A stretch of DNA of 64,000 bases from Ferrimonas lipolytica (GCF_012295575.1 NZ_CP051180.1:2852001-2916000), one strand, 5' to 3'; shown: positions 43,606 to 53,482, counted from the stretch's first letter. Notes: a model not told the origin generated them from the sequence alone. Program-made: numbers and translations.

Positions 43606-44604
43606 TTAAGCCACGTTAATCTCTGCATCAATCCGTGGACAGGCCACAAAATGAGTTCCCGCAATGTTGGTCAACTCGGGACGCTTGCTGGCACAGTCAT
43701 CACATACTGCAGGGCACCGAGTACGGAACACACAGCCCGATGGCGGGTTGATTGGCGAAGGCAGCTCGCCAGTCAGTGGGATAACCACCTTATTACGTTC
43801 GGCCTCTGGATCCGGTAGCGGTACCGCAGAAAGCAGCGCACGACTGTAGAAGTGTGATGGATTGGCATACAACTCTTCACAACTCGCGGTTTCAACCTGA
43901 TTGCCTAAGTACATCACCATAACGCGATCACTAATGTGGCGAACCACAGACAGATCATGAGCGATGAAGATAAGCGCTAGACCCATCTCCGCTTGCAGCT
44001 GCTTAAGTAAGTTAACCACCTGCGCCTGAATCGATACGTCCAAGGCCGATACCGGCTCATCACAAATCACCAGCTTCGGCTTTAGGATCAACGCGCGGGC
44101 AATACCGATACGCTGACACTGACCTCCAGAGAACTCGTGCGGGTAACGGTTGATTACGTTTGGCAGCAAGCCCACTTTGGCCATCATGGCTCGCACTTCA
44201 CTGAGCAACTTCTCTTTGTTCCACTCGGGGTAGTAGTTACGCAGCGGCTCCGCAATGATGTCACCTACGGTCATACGTGGATTCAGCGACGCCAACGGGT
44301 CTTGGAAAATCATCTGCACGTCTTTACGCAGATCTTTCATCGCCTTGGGATCGCGGGTATCTACTTCAACACCATTAAAAGCGACAGTGCCGGACGCAAC
44401 AGGCACCAGCCCAATCAGCGCCCGCGCCAATGTGGATTTACCACAACCAGACTCGCCAACCACACCGATGGTTTCGCCGGCATTGACCTCAAAGGAAACA
44501 CCATCAACCGCTTTCAGTTTTGGAATAGGATCCCAAGGCCATTTCTGCCCTTTCTTGATCTCAAACTGAACTTTTACATCAGACACTTTTAGTAAGGTGC
44601 TCAT
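43606..44604 (-). CDS. oppF: Oligopeptide ABC transporter ATP-binding protein OppF
   Basis: The ATG at 44604 overlaps the oppD stop (ATGA) and follows GAGGAGG; the open frame upstream is not needed. The 332-residue ATPase has Walker [11 protein letters not shown], the signature [15 protein letters not shown], Walker [12 protein letters not shown] and the switch His in [10 protein letters not shown]. The C-terminal oligopeptide-transporter extension has Cys residues ([26 protein letters not shown]) that bind an iron-sulfur cluster in related proteins. With OppD it energises peptide import. Last gene of oppABCDF. Confidence 0.95.
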   Translation of the reverse strand: MSTLLKVSDVKVQFEIKKGQKWPWDPIPKLKAVDGVSFEVNAGETIGVVGESGCGKSTLARALIGLVPVASGTVAFNGVEVDTRDPKAMKDLRKDVQMIFQDPLASLNPRMTVGDIIAEPLRNYYPEWNKEKLLSEVRAMMAKVGLLPNVINRYPHEFSGGQCQRIGIARALILKPKLVICDEPVSALDVSIQAQVVNLLKQLQAEMGLALIFIAHDLSVVRHISDRVMVMYLGNQVETASCEELYANPSHFYSRALLSAVPLPDPEAERNKVVIPLTGELPSPINPPSGCVFRTRCPAVCDDCASKRPELTNIAGTHFVACPRIDAEINVA

Positions 44605-45572
44605 GCCACAACCTCCTCTAACTGAATGTGACAAGCACGCTGACGGTTATCACCAAAGCCAACTAACGGTGCTGGTTGGGTGTGACACAATTCGCTCGCT
44701 TTAACGCAACGAGCACTAAACGGACATCCTGGAGGCAATGCCAACAAGTTTGGTGGGTTGCCAGGAATGGTCGGCAAGATAGCCTCGTTACTATCCACTC
44801 GCGGAATAGCAGACAATAGGCCTTCAGTGTACGGGTGGGCCGGACGGTAGAATACGTCATCGGTGCTGCCGTATTCCATAGTACGACCGGCGTACATCAC
44901 CATTACCTTGTCACACAGACCTGCTACTACACCAAGATCGTGAGTGATCATGATGATAGATGTGCCAAAATCGCGTTTCAGCTCATTCAGCAGATCCAAG
45001 ATCTGCGCCTGAACGGTTACGTCCAATGCGGTGGTTGGTTCATCGGCAATCAACAGCTTTGGCTCACACAGCAGTGCCATGGCGATCATTACTCGTTGAC
45101 GCATACCACCGGAGAATTCGTGCGGATACATATCCATACGCTTACGCGACTCAGGGATCTTCACTGCATCGAGCATCTTCACTGAAATCTCAAATGCTTC
45201 CTTAGCACTCATGCCTTTATGCAGCATCAGCACTTCCATCAACTGCGGACCTACTTTGATGTACGGGTTCAACGCAGTCATTGGGTCTTGGAAGATCATC
45301 GCAATCTGTTCAGCGCGGATCTTGTTCAACTCTTTAGGCGGCAAACCGAGAATTTCGCGCTCTTCGAACTTAATCGAGCCGCCAGTCACGCCGTTTTTCG
45401 CAAGCAGTCCCATGATAGCAAAAGCGGTTTGGCTTTTACCTGAACCGGACTCCCCCACAATCCCTAAGGTCTCACCGGGCGCCAAGTCGAAGCTCAGTTT
45501 GTCTACCGCAGTTACGTTGCCGTCTGGCGTGGTGAACTGCACATTCAAATCGTTTACTTGCAATAAGCTCAT
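44601..45572 (-). CDS. oppD: Oligopeptide ABC transporter ATP-binding protein OppD
   Basis: The 323-residue protein shows Walker [13 protein letters not shown], signature [15 protein letters not shown], Walker [18 protein letters not shown] and MITHDLGVV. The C-terminal OppD/F extension ([18 protein letters not shown]) is present with its Cys pattern. It pairs with OppF. The start lies nine bases after the oppC stop and the end overlaps the oppF start by four bases. Confidence 0.96.
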   Translation of the reverse strand: MSLLQVNDLNVQFTTPDGNVTAVDKLSFDLAPGETLGIVGESGSGKSQTAFAIMGLLAKNGVTGGSIKFEEREILGLPPKELNKIRAEQIAMIFQDPMTALNPYIKVGPQLMEVLMLHKGMSAKEAFEISVKMLDAVKIPESRKRMDMYPHEFSGGMRQRVMIAMALLCEPKLLIADEPTTALDVTVQAQILDLLNELKRDFGTSIIMITHDLGVVAGLCDKVMVMYAGRTMEYGSTDDVFYRPAHPYTEGLLSAIPRVDSNEAILPTIPGNPPNLLALPPGCPFSARCVKASELCHTQPAPLVGFGDNRQRACHIQLEEVVA

Positions 45573-45581
45573 GACGCCTCC

Positions 45582-46496
45582 TTAGCGGTCTTTAGGGTCA
45601 AGGGCGTCGCGCAAACCGTCGCCGATGTAGTTGAAACAGAACAGGGTTACGACCAAGAATGACGTTGGGAATGCGAGCTGCCAAATAGCCACTTCCATGG
45701 TCATTGCGCCTTCGTTCACCAAGGCACCCCATGAGGTAAATGGTTCTTGTACCCCTAAGCCTAAGAACGACAAGAAAGATTCGAACAAAATCATGCCAGG
45801 AACCAACAGCGATGCGTATACCACGACGATACCCAGTACGTTCGGTACCAAGTGGCGCAGGATGATGTCTTTATTCGGGCTACCGGCCACAATGGCGGCT
45901 TCAACGAACTCTTTCTTTTTAAGACCAAGGGTTAGACCACGCACAATCCGCGCCATATCCAACCAAGAGACCGCACCAATGGCGAGGAAGATCAAGAACA
46001 AGCTACGACCGAAGAAGGTCATCAGCAGGATCACCAGGAACATGAATGGGAACGACTGCAGGATCTCAAGGATACGCATCATGATGCTGTCTGTACGGCC
46101 ACCAATGTAACCGGCAATTGAACCGTACAAGGTACCGATGATCACCGCTACGCCAGCACCAAGTACGCCCACCAAGAAAGAGATACGACCGCCTTCAAGG
46201 GTACGAACAAACAAGTCACGGCCAATAAAGTCTGTGCCGAAGAAGTGACCGTTCGCTAAGCTTGGACCTGTGGCCATGTTTTCCCAGTCCATCTCATCGA
46301 AGGTGTAAATGGACAGCATCGGTCCAATCATCACCATCACGAAGATGAACGCCAGAATACCTAGTGAAACAACAGCAGCACGGTTACGCAGGAAGCGACG
46401 ACGGGCATCGGCCCAGAGGCTACGACCTTCAACTTCTAACTCTTGGGCAAACTGCTCTACCGCTTCGTTATTTTGTTTTTGGGTAATGGTTTGCAT
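45582..46496 (-). CDS. oppC: Oligopeptide ABC transporter permease OppC
   Basis: From the ATG at 46496 the protein has 304 residues. It has an N-terminal cytoplasmic stretch, the OppC N-terminal membrane anchor (AAVVSLGILAFIFVMVMIGPMLSIY), five further membrane segments and the EAA loop (KKEFVEAAIVAGSPNKDIILRHLVPN), which contacts the ATPases. It forms the inner-membrane channel with OppB, whose stop is three bases upstream. Confidence 0.95.
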   Translation of the reverse strand: MQTITQKQNNEAVEQFAQELEVEGRSLWADARRRFLRNRAAVVSLGILAFIFVMVMIGPMLSIYTFDEMDWENMATGPSLANGHFFGTDFIGRDLFVRTLEGGRISFLVGVLGAGVAVIIGTLYGSIAGYIGGRTDSIMMRILEILQSFPFMFLVILLMTFFGRSLFLIFLAIGAVSWLDMARIVRGLTLGLKKKEFVEAAIVAGSPNKDIILRHLVPNVLGIVVVYASLLVPGMILFESFLSFLGLGVQEPFTSWGALVNEGAMTMEVAIWQLAFPTSFLVVTLFCFNYIGDGLRDALDPKDR

Positions 46497-46499
46497 CAA

Positions 46500-47426
46500 T
46501 TAGTTCTCCACTCGAATACGTGGATCGATAAGGCCATAAACAATATCGACAATGGCAGTAAACAGGATGGTTAAAGCACCAACCAAGATGGTTAGGCCCA
46601 GCACTAATGAGTAGTCACGGTTTAGCGCGCCGTTAACGAAGTACTGACCAATGCCAGGAATACCAAATACGGTTTCAATCACTACCGAGCCGGTGATGAT
46701 CCCCACAAATGCAGGGCCTAAATAGGAGATAACCGGCAACATTGCAGGACGCAGCGCATGCTTGAAGATGATGTGCTTCATCGGCAAGCCTTTAGCATGG
46801 GCGGTACGAATGAATGGGCTGTGCAGTACCTCAATCATCGATCCTCGCATGATACGAGCGATGGAGGCCATGTACAGAATCGCCATTGCTGATACCGGCA
46901 ACACCAAGTTAAGCCAATGGCCATCGTTCCAGCCACCAGCAGGAACCCACTGTAGGTTAATCGCAAACACCAACACCAACACTGGTGCCAGAACGAACGA
47001 CGGCAGTACTACGCCAACCATCGCCAAACTCATCACGGTGTAATCGATCCAAGTGTTTTGCTTAAGTGCAGCGATGACACCTAGGGTACCGCCAAAGATA
47101 ACAGTGAAGATAAACGCTACGGTCCCCAAGGTAATAGACACTGGGAACGACGCAGCAATCAATTCATTTACGCTGTAATCACGGTACTTAAATGACGGGC
47201 CGAAATCGCCCTGCATTAGGTCACCAAGGTAGTATAGGTATTGCTGCCACATCGGTTTATCCAAGTGATACTTGGCTTCGATGTTAGCCAGTACTTCAGC
47301 CGGTAGGTTGAAGTCGCCGGTAAATGGGCTACCTGGTGCCGCTTGCATCATAAAGAATGACAAGGTCACCAAGATAAACAGAGTGGGGATCGCCATCAGC
47401 AGACGGCGCAAGCCAAAACTCAACAT
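46500..47426 (-). CDS. oppB: Oligopeptide ABC transporter permease OppB
   Basis: The 308-residue protein starts MLSFGLRRLLMAIPTLFILVTLSFF, the standard first helix of OppB/DppB permeases, and has about six membrane segments. The EAA loop is visible as HSPFIRTAHAKGLPMKHIIFKHALRPAMLPV, followed by GSVVIETVFGIPGIGQYFVNGALNRDY. It lies 18 bp downstream of oppA. Confidence 0.96.
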   Translation of the reverse strand: MLSFGLRRLLMAIPTLFILVTLSFFMMQAAPGSPFTGDFNLPAEVLANIEAKYHLDKPMWQQYLYYLGDLMQGDFGPSFKYRDYSVNELIAASFPVSITLGTVAFIFTVIFGGTLGVIAALKQNTWIDYTVMSLAMVGVVLPSFVLAPVLVLVFAINLQWVPAGGWNDGHWLNLVLPVSAMAILYMASIARIMRGSMIEVLHSPFIRTAHAKGLPMKHIIFKHALRPAMLPVISYLGPAFVGIITGSVVIETVFGIPGIGQYFVNGALNRDYSLVLGLTILVGALTILFTAIVDIVYGLIDPRIRVEN

Positions 47427-47444
47427 ATATGCTCCTTGCTCGCC

Positions 47445-49088
47445 TTAGTGGGCTTTGATGAATAGGTTCTTGGTGTAGATGGTGTTCTCAACGTTATCGA
47501 TTGGGTAACCAACTACGTAAGGCTTCACCAATACCGCCATCACTGACTGGTATACCGGCAATACCGGTGCTTCTGCAGCGATAATCTCTTCGGCGCGGGT
47601 GTACAACTTAGAGCGCTCTTCATCGCTTTCTAACAAGCGTGAACGAGTCATCACGTCATCAAATTCGGCGTTCTCCCAACGACCTTTATTCTGACCATGG
47701 GTCGACAGCATGATATCGAGCATAGTGGAGGCTTCATTGTAGTCACCAGACCAACCAGCTCGAGCTACTTCAAAGCGACCTTGGTTACGAGTATCGAGGA
47801 AGGTTTTCCACTCTTGGTTTTCTAGTTGTACCTGTACACCCAGTGGTTTCCACAGCTGCGCTACCACGATGGCAATCTTCTTATGGCTTTCAGCCGTGTT
47901 GTACAGCAAGTTAACGTTCAAGCGTTTAAGCTTGTTGCCATTGTCATCTTTGCCAATGCCGTACCCTGCCTCTTTCATCAACCGAATAGCTTCTGCGTCA
48001 CGTTCCTCTTGAGTCCATGTAGCGTAATCCAGTACCGGTGGCACAAATCCCGCGACAGAGTCTGGAGTAAAGCCGTACGCCGGCTTCTGGCCCATGCCAG
48101 TAACGTACTTGGTCATCGCTTCGCGGTTTACTGCTAACGACAACGCTTTGCGCACCCGCCAGTCATCAAACGGCGGTACCTTAGTGTTGAACTCGTAGTA
48201 GTAAACAGAAAGGTAAGGAGAGATCTTAATCTGCTCAGGAATCTGCTTCTTCAGTGACTTAAAGTGTTCCATCGGAATGGTTAAGGTCATGTCCACTTCG
48301 CCGGCCTTGTAGCGTGCCAATTCGGTATTGGCGGGCAGGGCTAGGTAAGTCACCTTTTCGATAGCGGTTTTTTCGTTGTCCCAGTACAGCGGATTACGCT
48401 TAGCGATGATTTTCTCATTTACGACCCAATCTTCGAGTACATAAGCGCCATTGGAAACCATATTACCCGGACGAGTCCACTTATCACCGAGCGCTTCAAT
48501 CACTTTCTTTGGTGCCGGGAAAGTGTTCTGGTGCGCGAGCATCCGTACAAAGTACGGCACCGGCTTTTCTAAGGTTACACGGAAGGTTTTATCATCTACT
48601 GCTTCCACTCCCAAAGTTTCCGGCGAGGCTTTGCCTAAAACGATCTGGTCTGCGTTCGTTACGGTCGCAATCTCAAGATACCAGGCGTAACGAGAGGCCG
48701 TTTCAGGATCAACAGCACGGCGGAAACCAAACACGAAATCATGAGCGGTTACTGGATCACCGTTAGACCATTTGATGCCATCGCGAAGGTAAAAGGTAAA
48801 CACCTTATTACCACCGCTCACTTCCCAATGAGTAGCTTGCGCTGGAATGATATTGCCAAATTCATCTTGCTGTACCAGACCCTCAAACAGATCTTTAGTG
48901 ATCGCCGAGCCGGTAGTCCCTTCCACCTTTTGTGGATCCAATGAGGCCGGTTCGCTGCCATTACCGCGAACTAGCTCTTGTACCGAATGTAACTTGGTTC
49001 CTTCCGGTATTTGTGCGGCCTGACTAGTAGGCAATAGTGAAGCCAATACTAAGCTGAGCCCCACGGCAGTAAAGCGTGAATATGCCAT
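47445..49088 (-). CDS. oppA: Periplasmic oligopeptide-binding protein OppA
   Basis: The 547-residue protein has a signal peptide ending near TSQAAQ. It has the SBP-5 family fold: VRGNGSEPASLDPQKVEGTTGSAITKDLFEGLVQQDEFGNIIPAQATHWEVS, then YTFYLRDGIKWSNGDPVTAHDFVFGFRRAVDP and the hinge region WRVRKALSLAVNREAM. It lacks the lipobox Cys, so it is soluble in the periplasm. It captures peptides of varied sequence and delivers them to OppBC. It leads the operon; the ~500 bp upstream are AT-rich and probably hold the promoter and regulatory sites. Confidence 0.95.
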   Translation of the reverse strand: MAYSRFTAVGLSLVLASLLPTSQAAQIPEGTKLHSVQELVRGNGSEPASLDPQKVEGTTGSAITKDLFEGLVQQDEFGNIIPAQATHWEVSGGNKVFTFYLRDGIKWSNGDPVTAHDFVFGFRRAVDPETASRYAWYLEIATVTNADQIVLGKASPETLGVEAVDDKTFRVTLEKPVPYFVRMLAHQNTFPAPKKVIEALGDKWTRPGNMVSNGAYVLEDWVVNEKIIAKRNPLYWDNEKTAIEKVTYLALPANTELARYKAGEVDMTLTIPMEHFKSLKKQIPEQIKISPYLSVYYYEFNTKVPPFDDWRVRKALSLAVNREAMTKYVTGMGQKPAYGFTPDSVAGFVPPVLDYATWTQEERDAEAIRLMKEAGYGIGKDDNGNKLKRLNVNLLYNTAESHKKIAIVVAQLWKPLGVQVQLENQEWKTFLDTRNQGRFEVARAGWSGDYNEASTMLDIMLSTHGQNKGRWENAEFDDVMTRSRLLESDEERSKLYTRAEEIIAAEAPVLPVYQSVMAVLVKPYVVGYPIDNVENTIYTKNLFIKAH

Positions 49089-49586
49089 GTACTTCGTGCT
49101 CCCTGGTTCTAAATTATGTCGGTTCTGTGCTGCTGTGTTTATTTTTATTTAATTAACATGCTTGCAACAAGCAAATGTGCAGCGTGTTATTCGACCACAG
49201 CTTGTCAAAACATAACAAAATTTCAAACAATACGCACCAAGCGGATACATTCACCTTTGACTCAAAGTCAGAAAGCAACCAGTGAAATTAACTCAAATTT
49301 AACACGGGCCGGTTAAATGAAATATTTAGACAGGGAGTTACACTGCTTTTTGTTGTAAATGGTAGTTTTTATAGCCAACAAATAGTCAGTTTGGGTTTAA
49401 TTATGTTATCTATCCATATTAAACTGAGTGCTCAAAAAAGCAGCAAATGAACATTAGCTCCGATCAATCTCACGCGTTTTGCGATAACAGCAGCGACTAC
49501 GCATTTATAGTTGGACAAATAACGTTCGATTACGACTTAAGTCCATAGTTAACATTTATTTAACTAGATGAGTATTAAATTGGACG
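49089..49586. other. AT-rich intergenic region upstream of oppA
   Basis: Nearly 500 bp with no convincing gene on either strand. The right part is also the downstream region of yjbQ. Several AT-rich stretches could be promoter or Lrp-type sites for oppA, but no site stands out enough to annotate, and no clear terminator of the yjbQ unit was found. Confidence 0.5.
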
Positions 49587-50012
49587 TTAAAACTCTTGGC
49601 CTTGCAGGGTGGCGATGATGTTGCGCTCACCACCATGATTACGATGCTCACCAAGGTAGATCCCTTGCCATGTCCCCAATGCTAAACGACCACGCTGAAT
49701 CGGTAAGGTTAGGCTAGTGCCCAGTAGTGCAGATTTAATATGCGCAGGCATGTCGTCCGCCCCTTCATAAGTGTGCTGATAGTAAGGGGCATTTTCTGGT
49801 GCAAGGCGATGGAAGTGCGCTTCCATGTCGGCACGAACAGTGGGGTCGGCGTTCTCATTGAGGCTCAAACTGGCGCTAGTGTGCTGGATCAAAAGATGAC
49901 ACAGGCCAACATCGAAATAAGCGAGTTGTGGCAACCGTTGCACTATCGCATCAGTAATAAGATGGAAGCCACGCTGGTACTGAGGAAGGGTAATAAGCTG
50001 TTGTTGCCACAT
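49587..50012 (-). CDS. yjbQ: YjbQ/UPF0047 family protein
   Basis: I start at the ATG at 50012, eight bases from AAGGA, giving 141 residues. The family pattern is clear: [32 protein letters not shown], then [22 protein letters not shown] and [23 protein letters not shown]. His residues in the HTSASL and EHR segments match the family's metal-binding site. Some members complement thiamine-phosphate synthase defects, but the native function is uncertain. It follows alr on the same strand by 36 bp. Confidence 0.92.
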   Translation of the reverse strand: MWQQQLITLPQYQRGFHLITDAIVQRLPQLAYFDVGLCHLLIQHTSASLSLNENADPTVRADMEAHFHRLAPENAPYYQHTYEGADDMPAHIKSALLGTSLTLPIQRGRLALGTWQGIYLGEHRNHGGERNIIATLQGQEF

Positions 50013-50048
50013 GGTCAATGTCCTTACTCAACCACCGGAAGAGTTCAA

Positions 50049-51125
50049 TTAGTCAATATACTGGTACGCAACCCGTGCCGTAGTACTACATAACAACTCA
50101 TAGCAAATGGTACTGGCACACTCGGCGATCTCCTCAACCCCAAGCCCTTGCCCCCACAACACCACGTCGTCGCCAACCTCAACATTGGCATGGCCAACAT
50201 CAACGGTGATCATATCCATCGAGACACGACCAGCGAGCGGAAAACGCTTGCCGTTAATCAACACCGGCGTCCCCGATACTGCATGGCGAGGGTAACCATC
50301 ACCATACCCCATCGCTACCACCGCAATATGAGTATCTTTATTACTGCGCCACGACTGGCCGTAGCCAACCGGCTCACCTGCTGCGAGCGCTCGTACCGTT
50401 AGTACCTTAGAACGCATAGTCATCACCGGCGTAAGATCTTGCTGCTCGGCGCGGCCACCAACCATTGGGTTAGCGCCAAACAGCGCCAACCCAGGACGGA
50501 TCCAATCGCCATGCGCCGCTGGCCAGGATAATGCACCGGCAGAATTACATAGCGTACGCTCACCAGGAAGACCTTTTGTCAGCTTATTAAAGCACTGGAT
50601 CTGTTTGACCGTTTGCGGGTTTTCCAGTTCATCGGCGACGGCAAAGTGAGTCATCAAGTTTATCGGCTGCTGCACATTGTTGCTTTGACTTAGCTGTTGA
50701 TAGAGATCATCAAATTGAGCAGGTTGAACCCCTAAACGATGCATGCCCGAATCAATCTTCAGCCAAATTCGCAATGGCTGCGACAGCTCAGCATTGCATA
50801 TCATCGCTACTTGCTCAGCATCATGCACCACCACATCAAGTTGGTGGTGTGCAGCTTGTTCCAGATCTTCTTCATTGAAGACCCCTTCCAACAGCACCAA
50901 GCGAGCACCAATGCCGCTGTCACGTAACGTCAGCGCTTCTTCAATACGAGCTAAACCAAAACCATCGACGCCATCAAGCCATTGGGCTAACTGAATAACC
51001 CCATGACCGTAGGCGTTCGCTTTAAGCACCGCCATGATCTTGCTGTGAGGAGCGACTTGTCGCAGCCGAGCTATGTTGTGCTTAAGGGCGCTTCGGCTGA
51101 TCTGAGCAATGGGAGAAAAACGCAT
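50049..51125 (-). CDS. alr: Alanine racemase
   Basis: The 358-residue PLP enzyme has the lysine that binds the cofactor in MAVLKANAYGHGV (about residue 35) and the second catalytic Tyr near the C-terminal quarter in VSMDMITVDVGH context. Segments FGLARIEEALTLRDSG and KIDSGMHRLGV are typical. It interconverts L- and D-alanine for peptidoglycan. It starts three bases after dnaB, an order (dnaB-alr) conserved in gammaproteobacteria. Confidence 0.96.
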   Translation of the reverse strand: MRFSPIAQISRSALKHNIARLRQVAPHSKIMAVLKANAYGHGVIQLAQWLDGVDGFGLARIEEALTLRDSGIGARLVLLEGVFNEEDLEQAAHHQLDVVVHDAEQVAMICNAELSQPLRIWLKIDSGMHRLGVQPAQFDDLYQQLSQSNNVQQPINLMTHFAVADELENPQTVKQIQCFNKLTKGLPGERTLCNSAGALSWPAAHGDWIRPGLALFGANPMVGGRAEQQDLTPVMTMRSKVLTVRALAAGEPVGYGQSWRSNKDTHIAVVAMGYGDGYPRHAVSGTPVLINGKRFPLAGRVSMDMITVDVGHANVEVGDDVVLWGQGLGVEEIAECASTICYELLCSTTARVAYQYID

Positions 51126-51128
51126 ATC

Positions 51129-52538
51129 TTACTCGTCGTATTCGAAGCTGCTGCCGCTGTAGTTATCGAAGCGTGAAAAGCGACCTTGGAAGGTCAACGG
51201 TACTCGGCCAATTGGCCCGTTACGCTGTTTACCGATGATGATCTCAGCTTGGCCTTTCTCTGCGGTATCTGGGTGATACACCTCATCACGATAGATGAAC
51301 ATAATCAGATCCGCATCCTGCTCAATCGATCCGGATTCACGCAGATCTGAGTTTACCGGCCGTTTATCAGCACGCTGCTCCAACGAGCGGTTAAGCTGCG
51401 ACAGTGCCACTACTGGGCACTGTAGCTCTTTGGCTAACGACTTCAGTGAGCGTGAGATCTCAGCAATTTCCAAAGTTCGATTTTCCGACATCCCCGGCAC
51501 CTGCATCAACTGCAAGTAGTCAACCATAATCATCGAAATTCCGCCGTGTTCACGAGCAATACGACGGGCACGAGAGCGTACTTCAGTTGGAGTCAGGCCG
51601 GAACCATCATCGATGTACATTTTACCCTGTTCCATCATGATACCCATGGTGGAGGTGACACGAGCCCAATCGTCATCATCCAGCTCACCGGTACGGATAC
51701 GGGTCTGATCTACTCGGCCAAGCGAAGCCAGCATACGCATCATGATCTGTTCAGAGGGCATCTCCAAACTGAAAATAAGACAAGGGTATTCTTCGTGCAT
51801 CGCCGCCTGCTCACACAGGTTCATGGCAAAAGTGGTTTTTCCCATCGACGGGCGTGCTGCCACAATGATCAGATCAGACGGCTGTAGGCCTGCGGTCATT
51901 TTATCCAGATCGGCATAGCCGGTAGAGACACCGGTAACACCGCCGGAATTAGGGTTATTAAACAGCTGTTCAATTCGATCGATGGTTTTATTCAGCACCA
52001 GTTTTAATGTTTCTGGCCCTTCGTTCGCGTCAGTTCGAGCTTCGGCAATCTTAAATACCTTACTCTCGGCCAGATCCAGTAGCTGTGATGAATCACGCCC
52101 TTCTGGGTTAAAACCGGCATCGGCAATCTCGTTGGCAACCTTAATCATCTCACGCATTACCGCGCGTTCACGGACAATACCAGCGTAAGCAGTAAGGTTG
52201 GCCACACTAGGGGTGTTACGGGAGATATCAGACAGGTACGGAATACCGCCAACCGACTCAATGTGGCCGGTCTTAGATAGCTCTTCAGACACAGTTAACA
52301 GATCCAGCGGCTCACCAGTTTCCATTATTTTGGCCATCGCTTCATAGATCAGCTGATGGCTGCGACTGTAGAAGTCCTCTTTTACAACTCGCTCAGCCAC
52401 TTGGTCAAACAATTCACTGTTCAGCATCAAGCCGCCCAGCACCGATTGCTCAGCCTCGAGAGAGTGGGGTGGGATCTTAAGCTGATCCACCATATCTTTT
52501 TTGTTACTCGGTCGTTCGCGAGACCCGCTATCCGCCAT
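51129..52538 (-). CDS. dnaB: Replicative DNA helicase
   Basis: With the ATG at 52538 the protein has 469 residues (471 in E. coli); the open frame extends five codons more. The N-terminal domain includes PPHSLEAEQSVLGGLMLNSELFDQVAERV. The RecA-like motor has Walker A ARPSMGKTTFAMNL (about residue 225), Walker B MIMVDYLQLM and SQLNRSLEQRADKRPVNSDLRESGSIEQDADLIMFIYRD, with the arginine finger close to the end. It forms the hexameric helicase at the fork and binds the DnaG encoded elsewhere in this window. No intein is present. Confidence 0.97.
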   Translation of the reverse strand: MADSGSRERPSNKKDMVDQLKIPPHSLEAEQSVLGGLMLNSELFDQVAERVVKEDFYSRSHQLIYEAMAKIMETGEPLDLLTVSEELSKTGHIESVGGIPYLSDISRNTPSVANLTAYAGIVRERAVMREMIKVANEIADAGFNPEGRDSSQLLDLAESKVFKIAEARTDANEGPETLKLVLNKTIDRIEQLFNNPNSGGVTGVSTGYADLDKMTAGLQPSDLIIVAARPSMGKTTFAMNLCEQAAMHEEYPCLIFSLEMPSEQIMMRMLASLGRVDQTRIRTGELDDDDWARVTSTMGIMMEQGKMYIDDGSGLTPTEVRSRARRIAREHGGISMIMVDYLQLMQVPGMSENRTLEIAEISRSLKSLAKELQCPVVALSQLNRSLEQRADKRPVNSDLRESGSIEQDADLIMFIYRDEVYHPDTAEKGQAEIIIGKQRNGPIGRVPLTFQGRFSRFDNYSGSSFEYDE

Positions 52539-52863
52539 GATATATCCGCACAAATAAAACGAAGAATGATGCTAACCCAGCGTGCTGGGCAGTAGTATTC
52601 TGAATGTATGCTAACCGATACTGGCCACAACATTAGCCGGCGATCTTACCAAACCACATCACTAATAGGGACTGTTATGTCTGTTCTCGTAATCTTTGCT
52701 GCCAACCACGGCAGAATCAAGGGCTACGGTTGAGCCGTTGATAACCTATTCAAGATCAACATAGCTGTTTCAGGGTGATCTTAACTTGAGTGCACACCCC
52801 AATCTGTCCAATGTCGACGACTTGGTATCATACAAACTAGCATCAAAACTCGACCTACAATTT
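52539..52863. other. Intergenic region between dnaB and the rrn-distal remnant
   Basis: About 325 bp upstream of dnaB with no convincing gene on either strand. It presumably holds the dnaB promoter, for which I cannot point to one clear pair of boxes. Confidence 0.5.
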
Positions 52864-52889
52864 CCCCAAACGCCAGAAACAAAATAATG

Positions 52890-53179
52890 GGCTGTGTACC
52901 AATTAAGTGTTGTTCTTTCTAAGGCTGTTAAAGCACTGGCTAGGCGAGTCGCGATACAAAGGGTTAAGCACTGCCGTCGTTGATCTTCTGCCGCATTGGA
53001 GCAGTTCAGCGAAGCGTTTGGGACGGCGACCTAAGGCAAGGGGGATTCCAAAGGGGGTAAAGCGCCCCCTAATGCATGCAAAAATGTGCCGTCGCCACCG
53101 CGACATAACCCCTTAAGAGTGCGCAATCGGTACAGCCGAAGGCTTAAGATAAACTTCAACAACTAACTACGACACAGCC
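52890..53179. mobile_element. MITE-like element with 8-bp TIRs and 8-9-bp target duplication
   Basis: The segment starts GGCTGTGT and ends ACACAGCC, exact terminal inverted repeats; the similarity continues imperfectly to about 28 bp. It is flanked on both sides by AAATAATG(G) (52882-52890 and 53180-53188), a direct repeat of the kind made on transposon insertion. Removing the segment and one repeat restores a sequence parallel to the 3' flank of the intact tRNA-Asp gene (cf. 53349-53415), which shows it is an insertion. It has no transposase-sized frame: ~200-bp open frames exist on both strands but match nothing known to me. Ends and duplication size recall IS5/IS903-type elements, but the family is not assigned. 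Confidence 0.75.
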
Positions 53180-53185
53180 AAATAA

Positions 53186-53292
53186 TGGCCCAGTGGACTC
53201 GTCCCTTATCACCAGCGAACCCGTGCCCCCGGCGTGACAGGCCGCTGCGTTGTAAATAAGAAGTCGACTAACTGAACTGAAGCTTCACCACT
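53186..53292 (-). pseudogene. Decayed tRNA-Asp copy
   Basis: This stretch parallels the intact tRNA-Asp gene at 53406-53482. The core GAACCCGTG followed by CCCCCGGCGTGACAGGCCG (53217-53244) matches the T-arm, variable and anticodon region with only two differences, keeping the GTC anticodon. The ends are recognisable (TGGCCCAGTGG near the CCA end; ACTGAACTGAAGC and CACCACT near the 5' end). Insertions of about 14 and 15-20 bases break the D and T stems, so it cannot fold as a tRNA. It appears to be a remnant of a tandem duplication of the rrn-distal tRNA. Confidence 0.75.
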
Positions 53293-53365
53293 ATTGGCTC
53301 GTTCATCCTTCACTCCCGCAACGACGCATATATCGCAACCGCCATTTTCCCAAACGTCAGAAACG

Positions 53366-53394
53366 AAAAAAGCCCTGTCCAAAGGACAGGGCTT
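53366..53394 (-). terminator. Terminator of the rrn-tRNA-Asp operon
   Basis: On the minus strand AAGCCCTGTCC/GGACAGGGCTT forms an 11-bp stem with a three-base loop, followed by TTTTTT. It lies 11 bp beyond the tRNA-Asp CCA end. Confidence 0.92.
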
Positions 53395-53405
53395 ATTCGA
53401 AATAA

Positions 53406-53482
53406 TGGCGGAGTGGACGGGACTCGAACCCGCGACCCCCGGCGTGACAGGCCGGTATTCTAACCAACTGAACTACCACTCC
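53406..53482 (-). tRNA. tRNA-Asp (anticodon GTC)
   Basis: The 77-nt minus-strand sequence begins GGAGTGGTAGTTCAGTTGG, has anticodon GTC in CCTGTCACG, the T-loop GGTTCGAGTCC and an encoded CCA end. The acceptor stem GGAGTGG/CCACTCC pairs fully. It is the last gene of the rRNA operon, as in several E. coli rrn operons. Confidence 0.97.

Noticed and set aside
52903-53116. Open frames of 67 and 69 codons on opposite strands
   Set aside because: Both lie wholly inside the MITE-like element, overlap each other in antisense and resemble no protein known to me. Without copies or expression evidence they are not called genes.
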